Source: Pelagimonas sp017744045 (lineage in GTDB: Bacteria > Pseudomonadota > Alphaproteobacteria > Rhodobacterales > Rhodobacteraceae). From it: a stretch of DNA of 64,000 bases. The notes beneath the pieces were generated by a model. That model saw only the letters and a program-made list of their open reading frames with translations, searched no databases and was not told where the DNA came from. How positions within the stretch are numbered: the stretch's first letter is position 1; each line of letters opens with the position of its first letter. Below, piece after piece: positions 16,894 to 25,180 of the stretch. A program made the translations under genes and the position numbers. The stretch is taken from NCBI RefSeq assembly GCF_017744045.1, contig NZ_JAGHRD010000008.1; one strand, given 5' to 3'.

Positions 16894-17505
16894 ATGGCAT
16901 ACTGTTATGAGTTCAAGGGTTTTATACCCGTCGTGCCCGAGGATACATATGTCCACCCCCAGGCCGTTCTGATCGGAAATGTCATCTTGGGTCATGGATG
17001 CTACATCGGCCCCGGAGCAAGCTTGCGGGGCGATTTCGGCAGGATCGTGATCGGGGATGGAGCCAATGTTCAGGACAATTGCATCATCCATTCCTTTCCC
17101 GGCCGCGACGCCGTGGTGGAAAGCGACGGCCACATCGGCCATGGCGCGATCCTGCACGGTTGCACAGTGGGCCGGAACGCTCTGGTCGGAATGAATTCCG
17201 TCATTATGGATGGTGTAGAGCTTGGGGCGGAATCGATTGTCGGCGCGCAGGCGTTTGTGCGTGGCGAAACCGTGATTCCGCCGCGTTCGATGGTGGTGGG
17301 ATCGCCGGCAAAGGTGATCCGCGAGGTCAGCGAGAAAGAAATCGCGTGGAAAACGCGCGGCACCGCGGAATACCAGCAACTTGCGCGCGATTGTCTGGCC
17401 GGATTGACGCCGGTCGAGCCGCTGAAGGCGGTCGAGGCAGACCGGCCCGGCATGGCGGCCTCTGACGTCGTCTCCATTCAGGAGGCGCGGCGGACATCGT
17501 CCTGA
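16894..17505 (+). CDS. Gamma-carbonic-anhydrase/PaaY-like hexapeptide-repeat protein
   Basis: A 203-residue left-handed beta-helix protein (repeats such as VHPQAVLIGNVILGHG, CYIGPGASLRGD, IVIGDGANVQDN). The metal ligands of the gamma-carbonic-anhydrase fold are present in HSFPGRD, GHIGHGAILHGC. It is closest in pattern to PaaY/CaiE proteins found in phenylacetate and carnitine clusters; PaaY is a thioesterase that rescues stalled CoA esters. That role would fit this catabolic region, but carbonic anhydrase activity supplying bicarbonate to the carboxylases is also possible. The ATG at 16894 follows AAAGGTGG. It stands alone on the plus strand, convergent with the operon to its right. Confidence 0.82.
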   Translation: MAYCYEFKGFIPVVPEDTYVHPQAVLIGNVILGHGCYIGPGASLRGDFGRIVIGDGANVQDNCIIHSFPGRDAVVESDGHIGHGAILHGCTVGRNALVGMNSVIMDGVELGAESIVGAQAFVRGETVIPPRSMVVGSPAKVIREVSEKEIAWKTRGTAEYQQLARDCLAGLTPVEPLKAVEADRPGMAASDVVSIQEARRTSS

Positions 17506-17533
17506 CCTGTCCGGGAACCGGACAGGTCAGGAC
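17499..17533. terminator. 16-bp perfect hairpin between convergent genes
   Basis: A stem from GTCCTGACCTGTCCGG to its exact complement with a GAA loop overlaps the stop of the PaaY-like gene and lies before the end of the leftward carboxylase operon. It is probably a bidirectional terminator. A second, shorter hairpin (GGCAC...GTGCC) follows near 17580-17604. Confidence 0.75.
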
Positions 17534-17616
17534 TACTTCAGATTCCGAAAGCGCCAGATGGAAGCGCCTTGACGCGGAACGGCACTCCCCGACCCGGTGT
17601 GCCGTCCCTCAAGCCT

Positions 17617-19224
17617 TTACAGACGGAAGATCCCGTAGTGCGGATCGTCGATCGGTGCATTGAGCGAGGCAGAAATCGACATGCCAAGCGCGTTGCGTGT
17701 GTCCGCCGGATCGAGGATGCCGTCGTCCCACAATTCCGAGGTCGAGGTATAAGCCTCGACATCGCGCTTGTATTTTTCCAGCACCGGTTCGCGGATCGCG
17801 GCGATTTCTTCTTCGGTCAGCTCTTTGCCTTCGCGCTGAAGCTGCCGAATCTTGACGTCCGCCATGGTATTTGCGGCCTGATCCGCCCCCATCACGCCGA
17901 TCTCGGCTTGCGGCCACATAAACAGCGTGCGCGCATCCCAGGCCCGCCCGCACATGCCGTAATTGCCTGCCCCGTACGAGGCATTGGCGATCACGGTAAA
18001 CTTCGGCACGACCGAACCGCCCTGCGCCATCAGCATCTTGGCACCGTCCTTGGCGATGCCGCGTTCTTCGTATTCGCGGCCCACCATATAGCCGGTGATG
18101 TTCTGGAAAAAGACCAGAGGCGTGCGGTTCTGGTTGCACAACTGCATGAAATGCGCTGCCTTGAGCGAACTGTCGTTGAACAGCACCCCGTTGTTGGCAA
18201 GGATGCCGACCTTGTAACCCCAGATATGGGCAAAGCCGCAAACCATCGTGGTGCCATAGTCGGGCTGGTATTCGTGAAAGCGCGAGCCATCGACGATCCG
18301 CGCCAGAACCTCGCGCATATCAAACTGGGTTTTCCGGTCCTTGGGGATGATCCCATAAAGCTCCTTGGGGTCGTAGTATGGCTCTTCAAAAGCGGCGGTT
18401 TCGATGATCGTTTTCGGGGTGCGCATCCATTGGCTGACAATCTCGCGCGCCAGTGAAAAGGCGTGTTGTTCGGTCGCGGCGCGATAGTCGCCGGTGCCCG
18501 ATACCGAGGTGTGCATGACCGCGCCGCCAAGCTCCTGAACACCGACCTCTTCGCCGGTAGCCGCCTTGACCAGCGGGGGACCGCCAAGGAAAATCGCGCC
18601 TGTGCCTTCGATGATGATGTTGTAGTCGCTCAGCGTCGGCACATAGGCACCGCCAGCCGTGCAGTGTCCGCCGACCACGGCAATCTGCGGGATATTGGCC
18701 TGGCTCAGCTTGACCTGGTTGCGGAACACCCGCCCGCCCAGATACCGGTCGGGAAACACCCCGTGCTGCAGCGGCAGGAAACCGCCCGCGCTGTCGCAGA
18801 TATGGATGACCGGCAGACGGTTTTCCAGCGCGACATCCAGAAGACGCACGACCTTTTTCACGGTATGCGGATACCAGGCACCGCCCTTGACGCTGGCATC
18901 ATTGGCATGAATGGCGACCTCGCGGCCTTGCACGATGCCGATCCCCGTAACCACGCCTGCGCCGGGCACCACCCCGTCATATTCACGACAGGCCGCCAGG
19001 GTTGAAAATTCCAAAAACGGAGTGCCGGGGTCCAGCAGCAGTTTCAACCGCTCGCGCACGCCCAGTTTGTTCTGGCGGGCGAGGCGGTCGATATCGCGTT
19101 GCGGACGTTCGAAACGCGCCGCGTGCTGGCGAGCGTGGAATTCCTTCAGCCGTTCAGACATGGCGGCGAAATTTGCCTTGTAGTCGGCGGCATTGGTGTC
19201 GATCTGACTTTCAATTCTGCGCAT
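17617..19224 (-). CDS. Acyl-CoA carboxylase beta subunit, AtuC-like
   Basis: A 535-residue carboxyltransferase with VTGIGIVQGREVAIHANDASVKGG, GGHCTAGGAYVPTLSDYNIII, NITGYMVGREYEERGIAKDG, ANASYGAGNYGMCGRAWD. It is distinct from the beta subunit at 12188-13786. Because it shares an operon with an AtuA homologue it is most likely the partner that carboxylates a geranyl-CoA-like (cis-3-methyl-2-enoyl) ester. The ATG at 19224 is chosen over a GTG at 19230 because GGAGGAGGAG is ideally spaced to it. It ends the leftward operon ECH-AtuA-BC-BCCP-beta. Confidence 0.9.
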   Translation of the reverse strand: MRRIESQIDTNAADYKANFAAMSERLKEFHARQHAARFERPQRDIDRLARQNKLGVRERLKLLLDPGTPFLEFSTLAACREYDGVVPGAGVVTGIGIVQGREVAIHANDASVKGGAWYPHTVKKVVRLLDVALENRLPVIHICDSAGGFLPLQHGVFPDRYLGGRVFRNQVKLSQANIPQIAVVGGHCTAGGAYVPTLSDYNIIIEGTGAIFLGGPPLVKAATGEEVGVQELGGAVMHTSVSGTGDYRAATEQHAFSLAREIVSQWMRTPKTIIETAAFEEPYYDPKELYGIIPKDRKTQFDMREVLARIVDGSRFHEYQPDYGTTMVCGFAHIWGYKVGILANNGVLFNDSSLKAAHFMQLCNQNRTPLVFFQNITGYMVGREYEERGIAKDGAKMLMAQGGSVVPKFTVIANASYGAGNYGMCGRAWDARTLFMWPQAEIGVMGADQAANTMADVKIRQLQREGKELTEEEIAAIREPVLEKYKRDVEAYTSTSELWDDGILDPADTRNALGMSISASLNAPIDDPHYGIFRL

Positions 19225-19226
19225 GG

Positions 19227-19730
19227 TCACTCCTCCTCCGGAGCCAATTGGGCCAGGATGTCTTTCAGACCAAAACTGTCGCCTTCGGCGAATGGCATCT
19301 CGGCAACGACCCCGTCGCGCGGCGCCGTCAGCGTGGTTTCCAACTTCATGCTTTCGATCACCAGAAGCGGCTGGCCTTCTTCAACCGCATCGCCGGGTTT
19401 AACCGCAACCGACACCACGACACCCGGCATGGGCGCCACCAATCGGTCGTCGCTCGCGCCACCGTCGCTTCCGGCCAGGCGTTCGGCGGGATCAACCCGC
19501 CCGACTTCGTAGGTTCGCCCGTCCATGTGCACAAAAGTTGCTTCCGGCCCCACGGCCAGTCGCAATTCGCGCACAACACCCTTGGCCCGCAGCTTGTAAC
19601 CGCCCGGCAGACCCGTCGGGTCCAATTGGCAGGCAACAGCGCCAGTGGGGGTATTGAGCACGAACCGGCTGCCATCATGACCCAGCCAGCAATCAGTCTC
19701 TTCTCCGTCGATCTGAAAAATCCGTTGCAT
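19227..19730 (-). CDS. Separate biotin carboxyl carrier (BCCP) subunit of the acyl-CoA carboxylase
   Basis: A 167-residue protein. The N-terminal 85 residues (QRIFQIDGEETDCWLGHDG...) correspond to the BT/linker region of an alpha subunit, and the C-terminal 75 residues are a biotinyl domain with APMPGVVVSVAVKPGDAVEEGQ and VIESMKLETTLTAP; the Lys is the biotin site and ESMK replaces the commoner EAMK. The ATG overlaps the biotin carboxylase stop (ATGA) and its stop overlaps the beta gene region. In AtuF and LiuD this module is the tail of one chain; here it is a free-standing subunit. Confidence 0.9.
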   Translation of the reverse strand: MQRIFQIDGEETDCWLGHDGSRFVLNTPTGAVACQLDPTGLPGGYKLRAKGVVRELRLAVGPEATFVHMDGRTYEVGRVDPAERLAGSDGGASDDRLVAPMPGVVVSVAVKPGDAVEEGQPLLVIESMKLETTLTAPRDGVVAEMPFAEGDSFGLKDILAQLAPEEE

Positions 19731-21199
19731 CAGTTTCTCCACCCGCCCATCTTGCGGTACATTTCCGGTATCTGCATTACGTCACTCACCAGGCGCTCGT
19801 CCGATAGGGCCGCCGCCGCTATCAGCAAGTCAGAGACATCTTCGCCCGGCGCGGTCAGCGTTTCGGATTGTTCAGCCAAGAAGCCAGTTGAAACGTCACC
19901 AGAGGCGAAATCCGGATGTGCAAGGATTGCATCCAGGTAACCAGTGTTGGTCGTTACCCCGAGAATCACATAGCTTTGCACCGCGCTCCGGGCACGGGCG
20001 ATGGCCTGCGCGCGATCCGGGCCATGTACGATCAGCTTGGACAGCATCGGGTCGAAGTCGGTCGTTACCTTGCCGCCGTCCAGAATGCCGCTGTCTACGC
20101 GGACACCCTCGCCCTGGGGTTCGTCCAGCAGCAGGATATCGCCGATCGCGGGCCGGAAATCGGCCGTCGCGTCCTCGGCACAGATGCGCAGTTCGATCGA
20201 ATTACCGTTCTGTGGAATATCCGCCTGCACGGCGCTCAGCCCGTCGCCCGCCGCGACACGCAGCTGCTCGGCAACCAGATCAAAGCCGGTTACCATCTCG
20301 GTCACCGGATGTTCGACCTGAAGGCGGGTGTTCATTTCCAGGAAATAAAAGGCCCCGTCCTGCGCATAGATGAATTCAACGGTCCCTGCCCCGCGGTATT
20401 TGACGGCGCGGGCAATTCCGGCAGCGGTCTCGCAGATCTCATCCCGTTGCTCGGGGGTCAGCGCCGGTGAGGGCGTTTCCTCGATAATCTTCTGGAACCG
20501 GCGCTGGATCGAACATTCGCGTTCCCAGAAATGGACCACGTTGCCTTGCCCGTCGCCCATCACCTGCACCTCGATATGGCGCGGGCGTTCGATGTAACGT
20601 TCGACAAACAGGCGGCCGTCACCGAAATACCGTTCGCCTTCGCGGCGCGCGGTTTCGATTTCGGTCTCCAGCGTGCTGTCCTCGCGTACGACGCGCATGC
20701 CCTTGCCGCCACCGCCGGCCGAGGGCTTGATGAGCAGCGGATAGCCAACGGCGCGGGCGCGTTCGACAAAGCTCGCCGGATCATCATCCTCGATCGCCGA
20801 GGGGGCGACGGGAAACCCGCGTTCCTCGACAAAGGCGCGGGCGCGGACCTTGTCCCCCATCAGGTCGATGACCTCGGACGTCGGGCCGACAAAGGTCACT
20901 CCGGCTTTTTCCAGCGCCGCGACAAAACCGGCATTCTCTGACAGAAAGCCATAGCCGGGATGAACCGCGTCCGCGCCGATCTCTTTGGCGGCTTCGACGA
21001 TCTGAGGAATATCGAGATAGGCGGCCACGGGCGTCGGGCCGTCGATCATCACGACCTCATCTGCGATCAGATGCGCCGGCCCCTCTTGCTCGGCGACATG
21101 ACGCAACACGGCCGTCGCAAGCCCGCGGGCCTTGGCGGTGCGCAACACGCGCGCCGCGATCTCGCCCCGATTGGCGACCAGGAGTTTCGAAATGGTCAT
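19730..21199 (-). CDS. Biotin carboxylase subunit of the AtuA-linked carboxylase
   Basis: A 489-residue biotin carboxylase: KLLVANRGEIAARVLRTAK, HPGYGFLSENAGF, IKPSAGGGGKGMRVV, EMNTRLQVEHPVTEMVTG, then a C-terminal extension ending PEMYRKMGGWRN. It carries no biotinyl domain; this is encoded by the next gene, which overlaps it by four bases. A fused ancestor could have been split here, or the extra tail may be the former junction. It would charge biotin on the separate BCCP for the beta subunit at 17617-19224. Confidence 0.92.
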   Translation of the reverse strand: MTISKLLVANRGEIAARVLRTAKARGLATAVLRHVAEQEGPAHLIADEVVMIDGPTPVAAYLDIPQIVEAAKEIGADAVHPGYGFLSENAGFVAALEKAGVTFVGPTSEVIDLMGDKVRARAFVEERGFPVAPSAIEDDDPASFVERARAVGYPLLIKPSAGGGGKGMRVVREDSTLETEIETARREGERYFGDGRLFVERYIERPRHIEVQVMGDGQGNVVHFWERECSIQRRFQKIIEETPSPALTPEQRDEICETAAGIARAVKYRGAGTVEFIYAQDGAFYFLEMNTRLQVEHPVTEMVTGFDLVAEQLRVAAGDGLSAVQADIPQNGNSIELRICAEDATADFRPAIGDILLLDEPQGEGVRVDSGILDGGKVTTDFDPMLSKLIVHGPDRAQAIARARSAVQSYVILGVTTNTGYLDAILAHPDFASGDVSTGFLAEQSETLTAPGEDVSDLLIAAAALSDERLVSDVMQIPEMYRKMGGWRN

Positions 21200-21211
21200 G
21201 GTGTCGTCCTC

Positions 21212-23011
21212 TTAGTTCCGGGCCGCGGCATTCAGTCCGTCACGTGCGGCCAGATCGGCTGGCACGGGAATTTCGATATCAAGCAGCATCTGCGCGAACC
21301 CTTTGCCCTGCGGGTCTATGCGGACCGAGGCGATGCCGCCACCGCCAAGCGATTCATGCAACAGGAAATTCAGCGAATGGCTTCCAGGCAAGTCGAACCG
21401 TTCTACCCTGCCGTCGCAGACATGGGCGAAATAGTCCTTCACCACCTCTTCGCTGAGAGCCGAGCGGATATATGGCAGGTAGTCCGGCTTGCGCGCGAGG
21501 ATGCCGATATTGGCGATGTCCCCCTTGTCGCCCGAGCGGCCCCAGGCCAGATCGACGAGGCGGACCTTGACAACGTCCGGACCGGGCTCGCGGCTATCTG
21601 CGGGCGGTGCGGCAGGCGGATCAAGGTGGACTGGCGTGGCGGCCACGCTCACGGGCACATCCTTGCCGTCGACCTCGACCGCGACGGGGGTCTCGGCCTT
21701 GCTCTGAAGGAAGGAAAATAGACGGACCACCGGCTGCACCTTTGGCCGTCCGGCGAAGAACCCGGTCAGACCCTGCGCGGTCGAAATCGCCATCGGTGCG
21801 ATTTCGCCGGCAAAGATGTTCAGCGCGGCGCGATCGTCATGGACCGCGCCGATCTTGAGCACCACCTCGCGGGTCCGGGCGCGCGCATTTGCGCCATAGG
21901 CCGCCTCGGCTCCCAGCACCTCGACGCTGACCTGCCGGAAATCTCCCATGTTGCGGTCGCGGAAAATCCGGCGACAGCGGGTCAGGATCGCCTCGGCCAC
22001 ACGTTCGGCCTTGGCGGGTGCGTCAATCGCGGCCAGTGTCAGGGTAGAGACCGCGCGCCAGCCATCGGCATGGGTCGCCGACACCTTGTAGCTGTCGGTG
22101 CGCCCAAGCCCCCTGCCGCCCTTGACCAGCACCCGGTCGGGTCCGACCTGTTCCAGGGTGACCCCGGACCAGTCGCAGATCACGTCGGGCAACAGGTAGG
22201 CGCGCGGGTCCCCGATTTCATAGAGCATTTGCTCTCCGACTGACCCGGGCACGACCAGCCCGCCGGTGTCAGGCGTCTTGGTCATGATGAAACTGCCGTC
22301 TTCGGACACCTCGACGATGGGCATGCCCATATTGTCCCAACCCGGCACGTCCTGCCAGTCGGTGAAGTTGCCGCCGGTTCCCTGGGGGCCGCATTCGATC
22401 AGGTGGCCGGCCAGCGATCCCTGGCTGAGCTTGTCCCAGTCATCGTCGCCCCAACCGTATTCATGCATCAGGGGACCAAGCGCGACCGCGCTGTCGGCGC
22501 AGCGTCCGGTGATCACGATGTCGGCCCCGGCATCCAGCGCGGCAGCGATGGGGCGGGCACCCAGATAGGCATTCATGCTCCAGATATCATCTGGAAATGC
22601 GACACCCGAGAACATTTCCGTCTGACCGTTTTTGCGAATTTCATCGGCCCTAGGCAACAGGTCATCGCCTAGCACGACTCCGATGGACAGATCGATCCCG
22701 GCCTGGGCGGCGGCTTTGGCAAGCGCATCGCTGCAGCCACGCGGGTTCACGCCCCCTGCATTGGCAACGACCTTGATCCCTTTTGCCTTGATATCCGACA
22801 ACCAGGGTGCCAGCGCCTTGACGAAGTCCGGCGCATAGCCCGACTCGGGCGCTTTGGCGCGGGCCCGCGCCATCAGCGACATTGTCACCTCTGCCAGATA
22901 GTCAAACACCAGATAGTCGATCTCGCCCTTTGAGACCAGTTGACCGATCGCTTCCGGCGTATCGCCCCAGAAGCCCGACGCGCATCCGATGCGCAGCTTT
23001 CGTTCCGACAT
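21212..23011 (-). CDS. atuA: AtuA-like protein (DUF1446, acyclic terpene utilization)
   Basis: A 599-residue DUF1446 protein: RIGCASGFWGDTPEA, KGEIDYLVFDYLAEVTMSL, VVANAGGVNPRGC, ITGRCADSAVALGPLMHEYGW, with a C-terminal AtuA domain containing DLAWGRSGDKGDIANIGI. Family members are required for growth on citronellol and related terpenes and sit beside geranyl-CoA carboxylase genes, but the biochemical role is unsettled. The start at 23011 is favoured over the ATG at 23017 because GGGAGGAG is better spaced. It lies between a crotonase and the carboxylase subunits. It is the best single marker that this cluster handles isoprenoid-type substrates. Confidence 0.88.
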   Translation of the reverse strand: MSERKLRIGCASGFWGDTPEAIGQLVSKGEIDYLVFDYLAEVTMSLMARARAKAPESGYAPDFVKALAPWLSDIKAKGIKVVANAGGVNPRGCSDALAKAAAQAGIDLSIGVVLGDDLLPRADEIRKNGQTEMFSGVAFPDDIWSMNAYLGARPIAAALDAGADIVITGRCADSAVALGPLMHEYGWGDDDWDKLSQGSLAGHLIECGPQGTGGNFTDWQDVPGWDNMGMPIVEVSEDGSFIMTKTPDTGGLVVPGSVGEQMLYEIGDPRAYLLPDVICDWSGVTLEQVGPDRVLVKGGRGLGRTDSYKVSATHADGWRAVSTLTLAAIDAPAKAERVAEAILTRCRRIFRDRNMGDFRQVSVEVLGAEAAYGANARARTREVVLKIGAVHDDRAALNIFAGEIAPMAISTAQGLTGFFAGRPKVQPVVRLFSFLQSKAETPVAVEVDGKDVPVSVAATPVHLDPPAAPPADSREPGPDVVKVRLVDLAWGRSGDKGDIANIGILARKPDYLPYIRSALSEEVVKDYFAHVCDGRVERFDLPGSHSLNFLLHESLGGGGIASVRIDPQGKGFAQMLLDIEIPVPADLAARDGLNAAARN

Positions 23012-23032
23012 ATTCATCTCCTCCCCGTTTGA

Positions 23033-23818
23033 TCAGCGGCCCGTCCATTCGGGTTTGCGCTTCTCAATAAAGGCATCAAAGCCTTCGCGCGCGTCTTCGG
23101 TCTGCGCCACACGCGGTAACAGTGTTTCTGCAAACCGCATCTGCTGCGGATAGGTCATGTCCTCCATCGCGTGACAGGCGTATTTTCCCAGCCGGATCGC
23201 GCTCGGCGACTGCGCGGCGATCTGGGCAACCAGTTCTGCAACCTTGTCGTCCAGCCCCGCGGCATCGGTCACATAGTTGACCAGATTGAACTGCAGGGCT
23301 TCCTCGGCCGTCAGAGGAACGCCGGTGATGAACATCTCCATCAGCCTCCGCCGGGGCAGCACGCGCATCATGGGTGGCACGATCGTCATGGGAAACAGAC
23401 CCACCTTCACTTCCGGCGTTCCGATGCGGGCATGATCCGCCATCACAGCCAGATCGCAGGCACAGATGATGCCCGCTCCCGCCCCCATCGCGACGCCATT
23501 GATGCGCGCGATCATTGGCTTTCGGCACGCCTGTATCGTCTCGAACAACCTTCCGGCAAAATGATCCGGGTCCGCCGGATCCTGAACAAACGGGCCGCCA
23601 TCCGCCCCCGCCTTGATGTCGCCCCCGGCACAGAAGGCGCGCTCGCCCTCGCCGGTCAGAACGATCACGCGGCAATCGCTGTCCCTCTCGGCAGCACATA
23701 TGGCGGCCATGATCCCGTCTGCGACCTCACGGTTGAGGGCATTTCGATTGTCAGGACGTCGAATCGTGATACGCACTTCTTTGCCGAGCGCCTGCGATTG
23801 AACAACGCTCTCAGTCAT
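23033..23818 (-). CDS. Crotonase, glutaconyl-CoA-type hydratase (AtuE/LiuC-like)
   Basis: A 261-residue crotonase. GERAFCAGGDIKAG and GVAMGAGAGIICACDLAV form the oxyanion hole; the first catalytic Glu position is Gly (AGI) and the second Glu is kept in IGTPEVKVGLFP. This one-Glu pattern is shared with the LiuC-like enzyme at 11384-12178. It begins the leftward operon, 21 bases before AtuA, and starts with an ATG divergent from the dehydrogenase pair with operator site c in the gap. It would hydrate the product of the AtuC-like carboxylase (isohexenylglutaconyl-CoA in the Atu pathway). Confidence 0.82.
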   Translation of the reverse strand: MTESVVQSQALGKEVRITIRRPDNRNALNREVADGIMAAICAAERDSDCRVIVLTGEGERAFCAGGDIKAGADGGPFVQDPADPDHFAGRLFETIQACRKPMIARINGVAMGAGAGIICACDLAVMADHARIGTPEVKVGLFPMTIVPPMMRVLPRRRLMEMFITGVPLTAEEALQFNLVNYVTDAAGLDDKVAELVAQIAAQSPSAIRLGKYACHAMEDMTYPQQMRFAETLLPRVAQTEDAREGFDAFIEKRKPEWTGR

Positions 23819-23884
23819 TTCCGAAGCTCCCCCCCTGTATTCAGGACACCGCGCTTTCTTACGTCAGGTCGTCAAAAGCTTGGC

Positions 23885-23913
23885 TTGATCTATTTTCTAA
23901 CATATGTTTGATT
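23885..23913 (+). promoter_or_regulatory. Promoter with TetR-type operator, site c
   Basis: TTGATC at 23885-23890 and TTGATT at 23908-23913 are spaced 17 bases; the palindrome CTAAC ATAT GTTTG (23897-23910, one mismatch) fills the spacer and overlaps the -10-like box. This arrangement is repeated at sites e and g. It would drive the rightward dehydrogenase operon with a leader of about 35 bases, and binding would probably also affect the leftward AtuA operon. Confidence 0.65.
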
Positions 23914-23952
23914 TTGGTCAACACTGCGGACGACATTTTTCGGGAGGATGAT

Positions 23953-25167
23953 ATGACCACTCAAAGTGAGGCTATCGCGGCTGATCTGGAAGCCATCAGG
24001 GCGAACTATTCTTTGACTGATGAGCAACGCCAGATCGTCGATCACGTGGATCGGGTATCGCGCGAGGTGCTGCACCCGCTGCAGGCGCGCATGGATGACG
24101 AGGAATGGTGGCCCGATGATCTGTTCAAGCAGATGGGCGAGCTGGGCCTGCTGGGGATTACCGCGCCGGAGGAGCTGGGCGGATCGGGGCAGAACGAGTT
24201 CACCCAGGCGCTGGTGTCCGAGGTGATTTCGAAGTGGAATCCGGCTGTGGGCCTCTCGCACGGGGCGCATGACAACCTGTGCCTGAATAACCTGCTGCGC
24301 AACGGCTCCGAAGAGCAGGTGAAGAAATACGTGCCGGGCCTTTGCTCGGGCGAGCTCGTCGGTGCTTTGGGCCTGACCGAACCGGGTGCGGGATCCGATG
24401 CGCTCGGATCCATGGCCACCACTGCCCGCCGCGACGGTGATGATTATGTCATCAACGGCTCGAAGATTTACATCACCAACGGCCCCATTGCCGATGTGAT
24501 CCTGCTTTATGCCAAAACCGACAAGTCGAAGGGCGCCAAGGGCATTTCTGCTTTCATCATCGAGACGGACAATCCCGGTTTCAAGGTGGCGCAAAAGCTT
24601 GACAAAATGGGCTTTCGCGGCTCGCCAACCGGAGAACTGGTGTTTGAGGATTGCCGCGTACCCGCATCCGCCATGGTTGGACCGGAAAACACCGGCGTTT
24701 CGGTGGTAATGAGCGGGTTGGATCTGGAGCGTGCTATGGTTGCCTCAGTCTGCGTTGGCATGGCCGAACGCGCCCTGGAACTAGGGCTGGAATACGCCAA
24801 GATTCGCGAACAATTCGGCAAACCGATTGCAAGTTTCCAGATGATGCAGTCGAAACTGGCCGAGATCTACACCGAGGTCGAAACCGCGCGCGCATTCGGT
24901 TATCGGGCACTGGCCGCCTGTACGGGCCTACCAAAAGGGGCCGGGGGCCGTGGCGAAATCCACAAACTGACCGCGGCGGCCTGTCTTTACGCAGGCGAGG
25001 CATTCAACAAGGCGGTGACCGAAGCCTGTCATATTCATGGTGGCTCTGGCTACATGCAGGACACCGAGATCAACCGGCTGTTCCGCGCCAACAAATTGTT
25101 GGAGATCGGCGCGGGAACAAGCGAAGTCCGCAAGATCATCATTGCCGAAGAACTTTTGCGCGCCTGA
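23953..25167 (+). CDS. Acyl-CoA dehydrogenase, isovaleryl-CoA-dehydrogenase-like (first of a tandem pair)
   Basis: A 404-residue flavoenzyme with GLTEPGAGSDALGSM, IYITNG, RGSPTGELVFEDCRVP, EQFGKPIASFQ and HIHGGSGYMQDTEINRLFRANK. The catalytic base is best placed at the Glu in MSGLDLERAM, the position used by isovaleryl-CoA dehydrogenase; the usual C-terminal position is Gly (IGAGTSE). The ATG at 23953 follows GGGAGG. The next gene is a close paralogue 13 bases away. Both would desaturate branched acyl-CoAs ahead of carboxylation. Confidence 0.9.
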   Translation: MTTQSEAIAADLEAIRANYSLTDEQRQIVDHVDRVSREVLHPLQARMDDEEWWPDDLFKQMGELGLLGITAPEELGGSGQNEFTQALVSEVISKWNPAVGLSHGAHDNLCLNNLLRNGSEEQVKKYVPGLCSGELVGALGLTEPGAGSDALGSMATTARRDGDDYVINGSKIYITNGPIADVILLYAKTDKSKGAKGISAFIIETDNPGFKVAQKLDKMGFRGSPTGELVFEDCRVPASAMVGPENTGVSVVMSGLDLERAMVASVCVGMAERALELGLEYAKIREQFGKPIASFQMMQSKLAEIYTEVETARAFGYRALAACTGLPKGAGGRGEIHKLTAAACLYAGEAFNKAVTEACHIHGGSGYMQDTEINRLFRANKLLEIGAGTSEVRKIIIAEELLRA

Positions 25168-25180
25168 GGGGGACGAGACA

